From Zygnema cylindricum (lineage: Eukaryota > Streptophyta > Zygnematophyceae > Zygnematales > Zygnemataceae), in contig JBBHKE010002599.1 of the NCBI GenBank assembly GCA_037447655.1, positions 102,996-117,084 of the forward strand: a DNA stretch of 14,089 bases. Reading direction: 5' to 3'. The notes under the pieces are model-generated. The model was given only the letters and a program-made list of their open reading frames with translations, was not told the DNA's origin and ran no database searches. Both the position numbers and the translations under genes were made by a program. Positions 1 through 7,560 of the stretch are shown piece after piece. Numbering within the stretch: position 1 is the stretch's first letter; the number at the start of each line of letters is the position of its first letter.

Positions 1-930
1 CCAGGATGTACCGTTTCGAAACCAACACGAAAGTCCGTGTGCACCTTGTACGGAAAAAACTATGATTGTACGGAAACGACAACGACTTTAAGACAAGACA
101 CGGTTCATGCACGTGTAGCGGGCACCGACCGGGTAACTTTCGAAGTAGGAACGGTTCGTCAAAGGACACGTTTAGAAGTAACGCTTTTCGAACGGTTGTC
201 CACCGAACGGTCCGCCATCAACCAATCGTCAAACAATCCAAGCCATATATACAACCCGTACGGCACACTTGCGGCATGATAAACGGTCACGATAAACAGG
301 ACACGGTCAATGCCCGTGTAACGGGCATCAATTTACTAATACCATGCCACGTTGTCATGGTTCTCAAAATCCATACAATACCTGAATACCACCCTGAACC
401 ATAACGATGTTCGTACATAATTGGTACAGTACTATCGCATTATACATCGTACTGTACAAAAACAGGCCCTTGGCAACCAAAGGGCAAAGCACTGGGTCGC
501 CCGCGACTATTATTTAGGGTTCTTGTTTTCGAACATGACGACAAGACTTTTGCCACAAATAGTGTGATGAAAGAGCGTTTCCGGAAATAGCGCGACGAAG
601 GAGCGTTACGAGATTTCTTTTTTATTTTCGGTTGCATTTTGAAAGGTGCATATCATGTGCAATTTTTTATGATTTCATTGGTAGTAAATCTTGACACGTA
701 ACGTCTCGCCCACCGTGCCGCGACTCTTTACAGAAAAAAATGAAGCGAACGCATCACAGTTGAATATCCGACGGTCAGTGTTACCTCCCAGATCTTCGGA
801 GAGTATTGGCAAGACTCTCTGTAATGTTCTTCGCTCATAAAAACAAAATAAGCGGTACGGTATGGTACGGATAAGCGTGGATTTCTGTAAATTACAGTAC
901 CTCACTTTTCGTCTGATGGAACGCCACTCT
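1..930. other. Intergenic, GTAC-rich degenerate repeat DNA
   Basis: No coding region is supported here; open frames are short and resemble no family I know. Degenerate repeats are visible. A 30-base stretch at 97-126 recurs at 300-329 with about 25 of 30 positions equal; the second copy contains the stem TGCCCG/CGGGCA around a 5-base loop. An inverted pair GTACAGTAC (424-432) and GTACTGTAC (449-457) could form a hairpin. TGTACGGA occurs at 47-54 and 67-74. At 903-921 lies a 19-base motif (CACTTTTCGTCTGATGGAA) that recurs at 11803-11821 with one difference. Confidence 0.5.
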
Positions 931-1028
931 TAATGGCGGTTTCAAATGGAAAATCGGACAAGTGTGTACGGAGAAAAGACGTTTTAAGTGGTGGAAAATA
1001 ATCTACACTAATAGAGATATACGGTGTA
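931..1028 (-). mobile_element. Half copy of a CACCG-ended foldback element
   Basis: Read on the minus strand, this stretch matches the left half of the foldback elements at 11875-12098 and 12394-12616. Shared in order are the CACCGT-like end, a degenerate AGTGT, the block ending CTTTTCTCCGTACACACTTG, TCCGATTTTC, and the GCC of the central GACCGCCAATCGG. The other half is absent, so the copy is truncated. Its CGGTGTA end lies 3 bases from the TACACCG end of the next element, making the local palindrome CGGTGTAC-T-GTACACCG. Confidence 0.7.
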
Positions 1029-1031
1029 CTG

Positions 1032-1574
1032 TACACCGCCCATCGTTATTAGCGTTGTGTACACTAATTCCGTCCCGCTTTTTTTTTTTATATTCTCCAT
1101 TAGTGTAGTTCATTCTATTTTTTTCTTTATTCTATTTAGGGTTATTTTCAGTGCGTTGTCTCGTAAATAGAGTTGTGTACGGTCAGTGTCAGACCGTACA
1201 TAAATGTACCTTTTTATTATATAAAGTACAATAAATTAGTTTTAGTAACCGCGGACGCATGAGAATGTGCGTTCTAAAAAGGAAAAAAAACCAAGTCGTA
1301 AAAAATCCCGCTCGCACATATTCGTCCGACAGCCGCGTTTCGACCGTGTGAATGTACGATTTGTGTACGATTTGTCAGATTTTGTTCGGAAACCTATATT
1401 AGTGTAAGCGTGTTTGCGACCGACATTTTTTTTTTCAAAGATCCAAATTACCATAACCAAACAATTAGAATGTATGATTTTTTCCAAAATTTTCAAATTC
1501 TTAAATAGCGTACACCACGGTAATTATTTTTATACGCTAAAAAGACTTACACGCTAATAACGATTGGCGGTGTA
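1032..1574. mobile_element. 543-bp terminal-inverted-repeat element, non-autonomous
   Basis: The ends 1032-1055 and 1551-1574 are inverted repeats matching at 23 of 24 positions. They begin TACACCGCC and run through ATCGTTATTAGCGT. The outer part resembles the ends of the shorter foldback elements in this window (TACACCG...AATCGCTATTAG), so they are probably one superfamily. The interior is AT-rich with no transposase-like frame, which suggests a non-autonomous derivative. If the target duplication is TA, the true ends are CACCGCC/GGCGGTG. The superfamily cannot be named from the ends alone. Confidence 0.75.
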
Positions 1575-1596
1575 GTTCGTTGCATATTTTTAAATG

Positions 1597-1939
1597 AGCG
1601 GCGAGCCGCGGAATTTATGGCGTTTCGCACGCGTATTTCTTTATAAGCGGCGAGCCGCGAAATTTATGGCGTCTCGCACGCGTATTTCTATCTGAGCGGC
1701 GAGCCGCGGAATTTATGGCGTCTCGCACGCGTATTTCTATCTGAGCGGCGAGCCGCGGAATTTATGGCGTCTCGCGCGCGTATTTTTATATGAGCGGCGA
1801 GCCGTGGAATTTATGGCGTCTCGCACGCGTATTTTTATATGAGCGGCGAGCCGCGGAATTTATGGCGTCTCGCACGCGTATTTCTATCTGAGCGGCGAGC
1901 CGCGGAATTTATGGCGTCTCGCACGCGTATCTTTATCTG
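1597..1939. repeat. Minisatellite, 7 units of 49 bp
   Basis: Seven head-to-tail units start at 1597, 1646, 1695, 1744, 1793, 1842 and 1891, exactly 49 bp apart. Each contains GAGCGGCGAGCCGCGG, then AATTTATGGCGTCTCGC and ACGCGTATTT. The GCGGC-GA-GCCGC core is itself a small hairpin. Units differ by only a few substitutions, indicating recent expansion. They abut with no unique spacers, so this is not a CRISPR array. The GC-rich units stand out from the AT-rich surroundings. The array and its trailing inverted unit are flanked by the 12-base direct repeat TAGTTCGTTGCA (1573-1584 and 2004-2015). Confidence 0.95.
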
Positions 1940-2003
1940 TCCTCCACACAGTCTTTAGGAGGACGTCGCCGTTGGAGACGCCGTAAATTCCGGCGCTCGC
2001 CTC
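1940..2003 (-). repeat. Hairpin plus inverted partial minisatellite unit
   Basis: TCCTCC (1940-1945) pairs with GGAGGA (1958-1963). After it, 1975-2000 is the reverse complement of the core of the preceding 49-bp unit, matching at 23 of 26 positions. The array therefore ends in an inverted, diverged unit, followed at once by the second TAGTTCGTTGCA direct repeat. Confidence 0.75.
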
Positions 2004-2015
2004 TAGTTCGTTGCA

Positions 2016-2424
2016 CGTTTCAGTTTTTAGGGTTTTCAATATTTAAATATTTAAATTTGAAAAGTACAAAAAGTACGAATTTTACCTAGCGAATTTTAAA
2101 ATTTTGAAATTGTTTTATGCGCACGGAATGTAGTATTCGTTACTGTAGTTTACTCCGTGCGTTTTATGCGCATAGGACATCTATGTCCTGAAGTCAACAA
2201 AATCTGAACTGTGCGGGTACATGCGCAAAGGCCAATTCTCATTAGCTAGGAATGTTCGGAACTTGAAATGATGTACGGATGGCGTAACCTTTTGGGCTTT
2301 TACCGGAAATGTACGGATGAATAAAATCTGTTTCGTACAAAAGAAAATGAAAAGAAAACGAAATGAATGAAGGTTATTGTACGATTTTAACGAATATTAA
2401 ACAAAAGTACAAAACTAATAGTAC
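2016..2424. other. Intergenic with small inverted and direct repeats
   Basis: No gene is seen. GTTTTATGCGCA occurs at 2112-2123 and 2161-2172, 49 bp apart, and encloses the inverted pair CGCACGGA (2120-2127) and TCCGTGCG (2154-2161). Next to it AGGACAT-CT-ATGTCCT (2174-2189) is a perfect short inverted repeat. TGTACGGA occurs at 2272-2279 and 2310-2317. Confidence 0.55.
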
Positions 2425-2470
2425 AATTCAGTACTTTACAGTACAGTACAGTACAGTACTGTACTCTACA
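2425..2470. repeat. GTACA/GTACT microsatellite and palindrome
   Basis: Short tandem GTACA units end in the perfect 16-base palindrome AGTACAGTACTGTACT (2450-2465). Related GTACTGTAC runs occur near 424-457, 5185-5195, 5501-5514 and 13452-13468, so this motif recurs locally. Confidence 0.85.
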
Positions 2471-3505
2471 CCGTACGGCTAGGTGACTCGTATTGTAAGT
2501 ACATACAGGTATTTCTCTTCTGGTTTTTCACAATTTTCCCGGTTTTTCCGGAAGCTACAGTACAGTATTTTCTTTGTCCTTTCAGTAGCGACAAGATTTT
2601 AGGATTTCTGTTCAGAATAGAAGAAAAAAAAAAAACACTTTTTGAATTCAAATTTGAGAAGGGTTTTGGAAAGTTTTGGAGGAGTTTTAGGAAGCGGATT
2701 TAGGGTTTTTTTAGGGTTTCTGGGGTTTAAAAAGATTTTATTTTGCAATTTTTTATTTTTTTTATTCAACTCCTTTTGCATGATTAAGGAAAATCAAATA
2801 TTATAATTTCTGAAAACAATAAAAAAAAACAAAAAATGTCAAAATCTTGTAAAGGTCTCGCGGAGGAACTTGTAAAATGTGTCTCGGAAAGTGACTGTAT
2901 AAAGGTAAATAAATAAATAAATTAATTAATCAAGAAATGCATAAACAAATATATAAACAAATCAATTTATTAAATTAAATGAAGAAACTGTTTTTTTTTT
3001 TTTTTTCTTATTCTTTTTGTTTTTTCTTCTGTTCAACTTCTCTTTTTTTTTATCCCCTGGATCCTCCTCTCAGGCCCCATTTCCTTTTCTTTCTTCTTTT
3101 TTTGATGGGGACGATTATAAATGTTTTTTGTTTTTCTGTTTTGTTATCAATTATGTTCGATTGAGAAAAATTGAGCAAAAATGACAGCTGTCCTCTCTTT
3201 TCTTCCTCTCCAACATAATATAATCCGAACCCTAAAAAATTAATTGAAATTTTTATTCAAATTTGGGAACATTCAATCATGTATCGTAAAAAAAAAAGTT
3301 TTACAACATTTTTAAAACATTAAAAACCATCATTTCATAATAAATTTGTATTGTAAATAATTCCTAAAATTTTGAAAATTTGTTGCTCCAAATTTATGGT
3401 TTTAAAATCCATGCTTCTTGTATAAAAGGACTTTTTAGGGTTTTTCAGGCTTTTTTGGGGTTTTTTAACTAATTGAAAATTGATAAGATAGCCACAAGAG
3501 TTAAA
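2471..3505. other. Intergenic, T-rich low-complexity DNA
   Basis: No gene can be supported. The stretch holds long T runs (about 2991-3006), A runs, AAATAAAT-type runs near 2908-2925 and scattered TTTAGGG-like pieces near 2698-2730 and 3435. Apparent frames on either strand read as Phe- or Lys-rich peptides made by the homopolymers. Confidence 0.6.
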
Positions 3506-3548
3506 ATGTTGGTAATGGGGTTCAGATTCAAAAAAAGGGGTATAGAGA

Positions 3549-3725
3549 ATGTATCGGCGAACACCCTCCAAATGTTGCGGCCGAATGTGTCGGGCTTCGG
3601 GAAACGTATTTTCGATGCAAACGAGGACAGGTATGCAAAATGACAATGTTGAGGATTTTTATCGACTCAATGCCGATTTGGGATCCAAATTGCAATGTTT
3701 TTATTCCCAATGTGAACGTTGTTAA
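3549..3725 (+). CDS. Doubtful short frame, unknown
   Basis: An ATG-to-TAA frame of 58 codons lies in a locally GC-richer patch (about 3540-3640) within T-rich DNA. It would encode a peptide with six cysteines (KCCGRMC near residues 8-14, and QCERC at the end). A second + frame from ATG 3506 to TGA 3641, 45 codons, reads through the same patch and contains SGFGKRIFDANEDR, followed by AG-GTATGC, which resembles a donor site. I recognise neither. The patch may be a lost exon, an exon of an unidentified gene, or chance. Confidence 0.15.
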   Translation: MYRRTPSKCCGRMCRASGNVFSMQTRTGMQNDNVEDFYRLNADLGSKLQCFYSQCERC

Positions 3726-3728
3726 ATT

Positions 3729-3990
3729 ATATCGTTGAGGTTGAGGATTTTGATGTCAATGATGTCAAGCTCTATGGCGACGTCGATTTGGTCGCGATGT
3801 TGATGTCGATGTCAATGTGGTTTATGTCAGTCAATGTCAATGTCAATGTCAATTTCAATGTCAATGTCAATGTCAATGTTAATGTCAATGTCAAATTCAA
3901 CTTCCAACCTTTTCATCACAATGTCGCTCTTGATGTTTCCTAGGTCAATGTCGATGATTTTTTATTTTTTTTGTTGTCGTTGATGTCGAT
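3729..3990. repeat. Degenerate hexamer repeat (GTCAAT)n with GATGTC variants
   Basis: The core 3827-3903 is a near-perfect run of GTCAAT, flanked by decayed GATGTC/GATGTT units. A + frame through it reads as Asn-Val dipeptides, as expected from the 6-base period, so I do not call it a protein. Confidence 0.85.
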
Positions 3991-5080
3991 GAGTGCACAG
4001 CTAAGCATGGCAATTGTGATAGGTATGAAACATTTTGTTGCATAGAGTAACATTAAAGAAAGTTAGTTGGTTAACAAAGACAATGGTAAAATTTTATGGT
4101 GCTAAGCATATCTGTCTTATTTGGTTATTCCTGTTATTTTTTATTTCTCTTGTTTTGACGTTGGATTTTACCACTGGATTTAGCTATTAATGTTATTTGA
4201 GGTTTTCTTGTGCATTTGTCAGGTGGACATGCGGACCCGAATTAGAGGAAATAAAGGATATTAAATGTGCGCACCTCGTTTTTTTGCCAATTGTCTGATC
4301 CACACTATTGCTTCAACTGCTCTGTACAGGCAAATCTTATAAGAATCGTTGTTTGTAATTGTACTTGTAAAGCAACTCAGTGGCAAAAATATGATTGAGT
4401 TTTGTAGTAAAAGAAGCTTCATTCGGATTAGTTTTCAAAATTTGTAGGTTGTTGCTTCATAGTTAAGGTCGATGTTTTGTAGACTCGTAGCTTTAGGGTA
4501 TAACACATGGAATCGACGATCCTTCGTTTATAGTTTACTTTCCTTAGAATGCAAGCGCTGATAAAAAATAGAGGTGAATTACACAATTTTTGAGAATAGT
4601 TATGTTTTAGTCATTGACCCCCACAAAGGAATACAAAGTGATTCTCTACAATCTTTGCTTTTTCTTATATCTATTCCTTGGTTACGAAACTTATTAGAAA
4701 AATGATTCGAAAGGAAAGCTTCCTGCATGTGTTGTCATCGGGTTTAGAGCTCTTGCGCTTTTTTAGACAACATGTAGTGGAGATAGTAAGAACTTTGGTA
4801 TTTTTTTGGCACTTAGTGGCAACTTTTACTCGGGTGAGTTGGCAAAGTTAAGAAAATGTTATCTATCATTACCATAAATTTGTGTGAACTTAATCTACAT
4901 TTGGATATTGTACTTCAATCTCATTTTTTTCTGATTTATTTTCAAGTTAAATTTTATGCAAATGTGAATGGGTTTGCCATTAAGGTACAGTATTGTTGTG
5001 AATTTGTGATCCTACTTTGTGTTTGAATGTCAACAAGAGTAATTGTTAATGAATAGTTAATGGGTCCCCCGTACATTGTC
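3991..5080. other. Intergenic or unassigned, T-rich, no repeats seen
   Basis: No frame of convincing length or family resemblance is present. A possible 3' splice site (TTTGTCAG ending at 4222) is followed by a 13-codon open stretch reading VDMRTRIRGNKGY and then TAA. This could be the last exon of an unidentified gene but cannot be supported by itself. Unlike both ends of the window, the stretch lacks TCCGTACA motifs, foldback elements and microsatellites. Confidence 0.4.
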
Positions 5081-5515
5081 CGCACTAAATTGTCAGGCTT
5101 ACAAAACTCGTAAAAAACTTAAAATTCAGTGCGAAGCTTGCGAACTATGCAGAAATTCCTGTGGATATTTCAGTCTCCACTGTACTGTACTGTAATTCCA
5201 GTAATTTGTGCGAAACCGCACTAAATTTATAAATCAGGAAAAATCTCGCACGATTAGCGGTCTCCGCACTGAATCTCCCCACATTTAGAACCGTGGCAGC
5301 GATGTGGAAAAGTTTTCAGCAAATCGCGCGTGTGCAAAGACTGGAAATCGACGGCCCAGATCTGATCTTGCAGCCGCTTGTTTTGCTACGCGGCGGTTTC
5401 AATACTGGCAGAACGAATTATTAATGATTGTGTTGGCGCATGCATCTGGACGCTTTCCAGGCGTCATACATCCTCAAACCCTAGAAGACGACGACGTCAT
5501 GTACTGTACAGTACT
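5081..5515. other. Upstream region of the IscU gene, small inverted repeats
   Basis: No exon could be assigned. GTGCG-AAAC-CGCAC, extended by A/T pairs at 5204-5229, is a hairpin; related GCACTAAAT pieces occur near 5087, 5220 and 6787 (TAGTGCGCACTA, a perfect palindrome). GTACTGTACAGTAC at 5501-5514 is a perfect palindrome. An ATG at 5302 opens 40 codons starting MWKSFQQIARVQRL, which could be a targeting-peptide exon, but it contains acidic residues and no donor site clearly ends it. Confidence 0.35.
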
Positions 5516-5549
5516 GTCACATACGTCACATACGTCACATACGTCACAT
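5516..5549 (+). repeat. 9-bp tandem repeat carrying TACGTCA sites
   Basis: Four units of GTCACATAC (the last ends CATGT) create TACGTCA at 5522-5528, 5531-5537 and 5540-5546; a further ACGTCAT lies near 5494. TACGTCA is a known bZIP (CRE-like) half site. The repeat lies about 480 bp before the first visible IscU exon, so a regulatory role is possible but not shown. Confidence 0.6.
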
Positions 5550-5646
5550 GTGGCCTACGCGTGACAGGCAACCCTATCACATGGAACTTCGGCTCGCCGT
5601 CGAACTGACAGCTGTCCCATCTGCGCGTCGTCGATTCTGTTTCATT

Positions 5647-5656
5647 TGACACGTGG
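5647..5656. promoter_or_regulatory. G-box-like motif GACACGTGG
   Basis: ACACGTGG matches the G-box bound by bZIP and bHLH factors in plants. The same TGACACGTGG context recurs near 10041, 10778 and 12160, and in reverse near 13492, so it may belong to dispersed repeats rather than to a promoter of this gene. Confidence 0.35.
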
Positions 5657-5886
5657 AGAGCTTTTCGGCACCGTCTATTTTTTTAGTTGCCATTTTAAGC
5701 CGTCGATTCGCTAGATTTCCAGTTACAACAAATATCTACGATCCGTACACACTGCACAGTGCACACCTCACAATATTCCGTACAGCGCTTCTATCCCCTT
5801 CTAGTACTTCTGCTTTTACAAAGACTCTCCCCTTCAAACGGAACGCCTACAAACGCTCCAGCCACATAGAACCGTACGGCATCCTC

Positions 5887-5892
5887 TATAAA
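5887..5892 (+). promoter_or_regulatory. Possible TATA box
   Basis: TATAAA lies in a CA-rich stretch 137 bp before the first visible IscU exon. Against a role: there is no ATG between it and that exon, so a transcript starting here would lack a normal start codon. Confidence 0.15.
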
Positions 5893-5930
5893 CACTCAAT
5901 CCACTCATTCAAACAAAACATCTCGAATCT

Positions 5931-6022
5931 GTCCCTCTCCCTCCCTCCCTCCCTCCCTCCCTCCCTCCCTCATTCCCTTTCCCTCCCTCTCCCCTCTCCC
6001 CCTCCCCCCCCCCCCCCCCTCC
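5931..6022 (+). repeat. (TCCC)n tract and C16 run before IscU exon
   Basis: Tandem TCCC units are followed by C/T sequence and a run of about 16 C just before the presumed acceptor CCCACAAG (6021-6028). On the minus strand this is repeated GGGA with long G runs, the kind of sequence known to form G-quadruplexes, with the i-motif complement on this strand. It is also the polypyrimidine tract of the first visible intron. Confidence 0.9.
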
Positions 6023-6028
6023 CACAAG

Positions 6029-6224
6029 ACCGTGGTCGAGCACTACTCCCACCCCCGCAACGTGGGCGCCTTCGACCGCACCGACGCTGACGTGGGCACG
6101 GGCCTGGTGGGCGCGCCCGCCTGGTGACCTCCCCGGCTCAGCCCGCGTGGCGGCTGGCAGCACCATAGAGACGCGTGCTTCCAAGACGTTCCGATGCGGA
6201 TCGGGATAGCCTCGAACCGTCCTG
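6029..6224 (+). CDS. ISCU: IscU/ISCU scaffold, N-terminal half exon, frame-disrupted
   Basis: This exon encodes the first half of the iron-sulfur cluster scaffold on which cysteine desulfurase and its partners build [2Fe-2S] clusters, normally in the mitochondrial matrix. From 6032 it reads VVEHYSHPRNVGAFDRTDAD, then VGTGLVGAPA, an excellent match to the family. The next codon, expected to be the first cluster cysteine (ACGD), is TG followed by GTGACC. Beyond it the frame breaks: 6156-6170 reads GSTIE, 6173-6181 ACF, 6183-6203 KTFRCGS (second cysteine TGC at 6195), and 6206-6214 IAS. One base is missing after 6170, one is extra at 6182, one is missing near 6205, and about 8 are missing net between 6122 and 6155. 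Expected donor GT is not seen at 6225. The acceptor is a weak AAG. GC3 is 29 of 30 codons over 6032-6121. Family identity is secure; whether the breaks are real or consensus errors is not. Confidence 0.85.
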
Positions 6225-6560
6225 GGGAGAGAGTGAGGGAAGGGCGCGGGACAGGTGGGAAGAAGGCCGGGCGGGCAGATTTTGATTTGAAAAGAAGGCT
6301 TTGTTTTTCCAGGTTTAATCTCTCAATCAATAGGGTTTCGATTCGGAGTCATACGCGCAGTTTTTGTTGGCGTTGGATTAAATGTTTGTCCTATTTCTTT
6401 TGTCGTTCCATTCCTTTTTTTGTGCTTTGCTTCTTTTATTTTCAAATGGTACTAACTCTCTCCCTCTCTCCCTCTCTCCTTTTCTCCCTCTCTCCCTCTC
6501 TCTCTCTCCCTCCCTCCCTCCCTCCCTCCCTCTCCTTTTCCTTTTTTTTTGAAAAAACAG
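6225..6560 (+). other. IscU intron between exon pieces 1 and 2 (phase 1)
   Basis: The intron is about 336 nt. It begins GGGAGAGAGTGAGG, where GTGAG would be expected, and ends GAAAAAACAG. The first 60 bases are GC-rich like the preceding exon. The 3' part holds a C/T tract at about 6457-6538 with five successive TCCC units. The alanine codon is split 1+2 across it, and the spacing IAS-xxx-ATEW equals that of the family (IASSSLATEW in human ISCU), which supports these boundaries. Confidence 0.65.
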
Positions 6561-6615
6561 CGACAGAGTGGATTAAAGGAAAACCTTTGGACGAAGTTGT
6601 CAACATCAAAAATAG
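6561..6615 (+). CDS. ISCU: IscU/ISCU scaffold, middle exon
   Basis: The 55-nt exon reads (A)TEWIKGKPLDEVVNIKN(S), the segment just after the second cluster cysteine; ATEWVKGK...IKN is strongly conserved in mitochondrial and bacterial IscU. It is bounded by AAAACAG before and GTAAAA after. The first codon is shared with the previous exon (phase 1), and the last two bases AG join the C that starts the next exon to make Ser (phase 2). The result, NSDIAKHL, continues the family pattern without a gap. Codon use is AT-leaning (7 of 17 GC3), unlike the preceding exon. No damage is seen. Confidence 0.93.
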
Positions 6616-6872
6616 GTAAAAAAAATAAAAAAAATCCCCCTCCCTCCCTTCATTTTTTTCATTTTTTATATTTATTTTCCTTATAAATATTATCACAGTC
6701 GTCGCCATTTAACATTTAAAAAAAAAGAAATATTGCCGTATATCCGGCTCGATTTCCAATTATACTTTAATTTTGTAGGTTCTGATTTAGTGCGCACTAT
6801 ATTCCGCATTTTTTTCGTACGGAAAGTTTTGCAGGACTCTCCGTCTGATAAATTTCCATCTGATGGTACATT

Positions 6873-7056
6873 ATAATATTTAGGGTTATATTATGTATAG
6901 GGTTAAGGAATAATATTTTAGGGTTATATTATGTATAGGGTTAAGGAATAATATTTTAGGGTTATATTATGTATAGGGTTAAGGAATAATATTTAGGGTT
7001 ATATTATGTATAGGGTTAAGGAATAATATTTAGGGTTAAAATATATATAGGGTTAA
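6873..7056. repeat. Tandem repeat, about 5 units of 37-38 bp, telomere-like words
   Basis: Units begin ATAATATTTAGGGTTAT, continue ATTATGTATAGGGTTAAGGA, and differ only by one T in the TTT/TTTT step; the last unit is diverged and shortened. Each contains TTTAGGGTTA and ATAGGGTTA, resembling telomeric TTTAGGG/TTAGGG, but the period is far longer than a telomere unit. It lies inside the IscU intron. Confidence 0.93.
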
Positions 7057-7560
7057 CAAACAGTTTCTTGTGTACTTTCAATTCAAAGTTCGCTGTACTT
7101 TTAGCCGGTACGGTACTTTTGTCGTTTCAGTCGCTCAACTTGATAACTTCTATTTGATTTTTTCTCTTCCTTTCCTTTTTTCCCTTTGAATTTCAGTTTT
7201 CCTCTCCTTTCTTCGATTGTAATATGTTATTTAAGAATATATGAATTAGTTGTAGATTTCTTCTTTTAAGGAATTATAAGTCTAAATGCACTAATAACTA
7301 AATATAACTAGAATAATGTTAAAAATGACTAGAATGTATAATAATCAAGTGTTGAGAGAGGTGGGATTGTAGTCCACTGTCTTAAATGCCCATTAGTTCT
7401 CTATAGATTAACATGTGTGACAGATTTATGTATTAATTGTGTTACTAAGACTATTTTATGATTTTTGGCCCAAAAAATTGCAACTGAATAAGTGTTTTTA
7501 ACACTAATGGCAATGGCCAGTGTAATTTTCTTCTCATTCCTTTCACTACTTCATTCTCGC

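Noticed and set aside
1597-1939. Regular array that could suggest CRISPR
   Set aside because: Units are 49 bp head to tail with no unique spacers, in an intron-containing eukaryotic region.
3335-3646. 103-codon minus-strand frame
   Set aside because: No recognisable family, Lys/Phe-rich low-complexity second half, no start or splice context that stands out.
3719-3943. Asn-Val repeat protein
   Set aside because: The 6-base repeat GTCAAT keeps one frame open automatically; no non-repeat domain is present.
6124-6160. A 37-nt GT...AG mini-intron inside the N-terminal IscU exon
   Set aside because: Removing it would join GCCTG to CACC, giving ACTIE and deleting the conserved GDV-KLQ segment, and it would not repair the later single-base frameshifts.
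5653-6330. Frames on both strands over the TCCC/C16 tract (5653-6090 plus; 5909-6184 and 6043-6330 minus)
   Set aside because: They are driven by the microsatellite and the GC-rich exon; the real frame here is the + strand IscU reading. The 5653 frame has no ATG.
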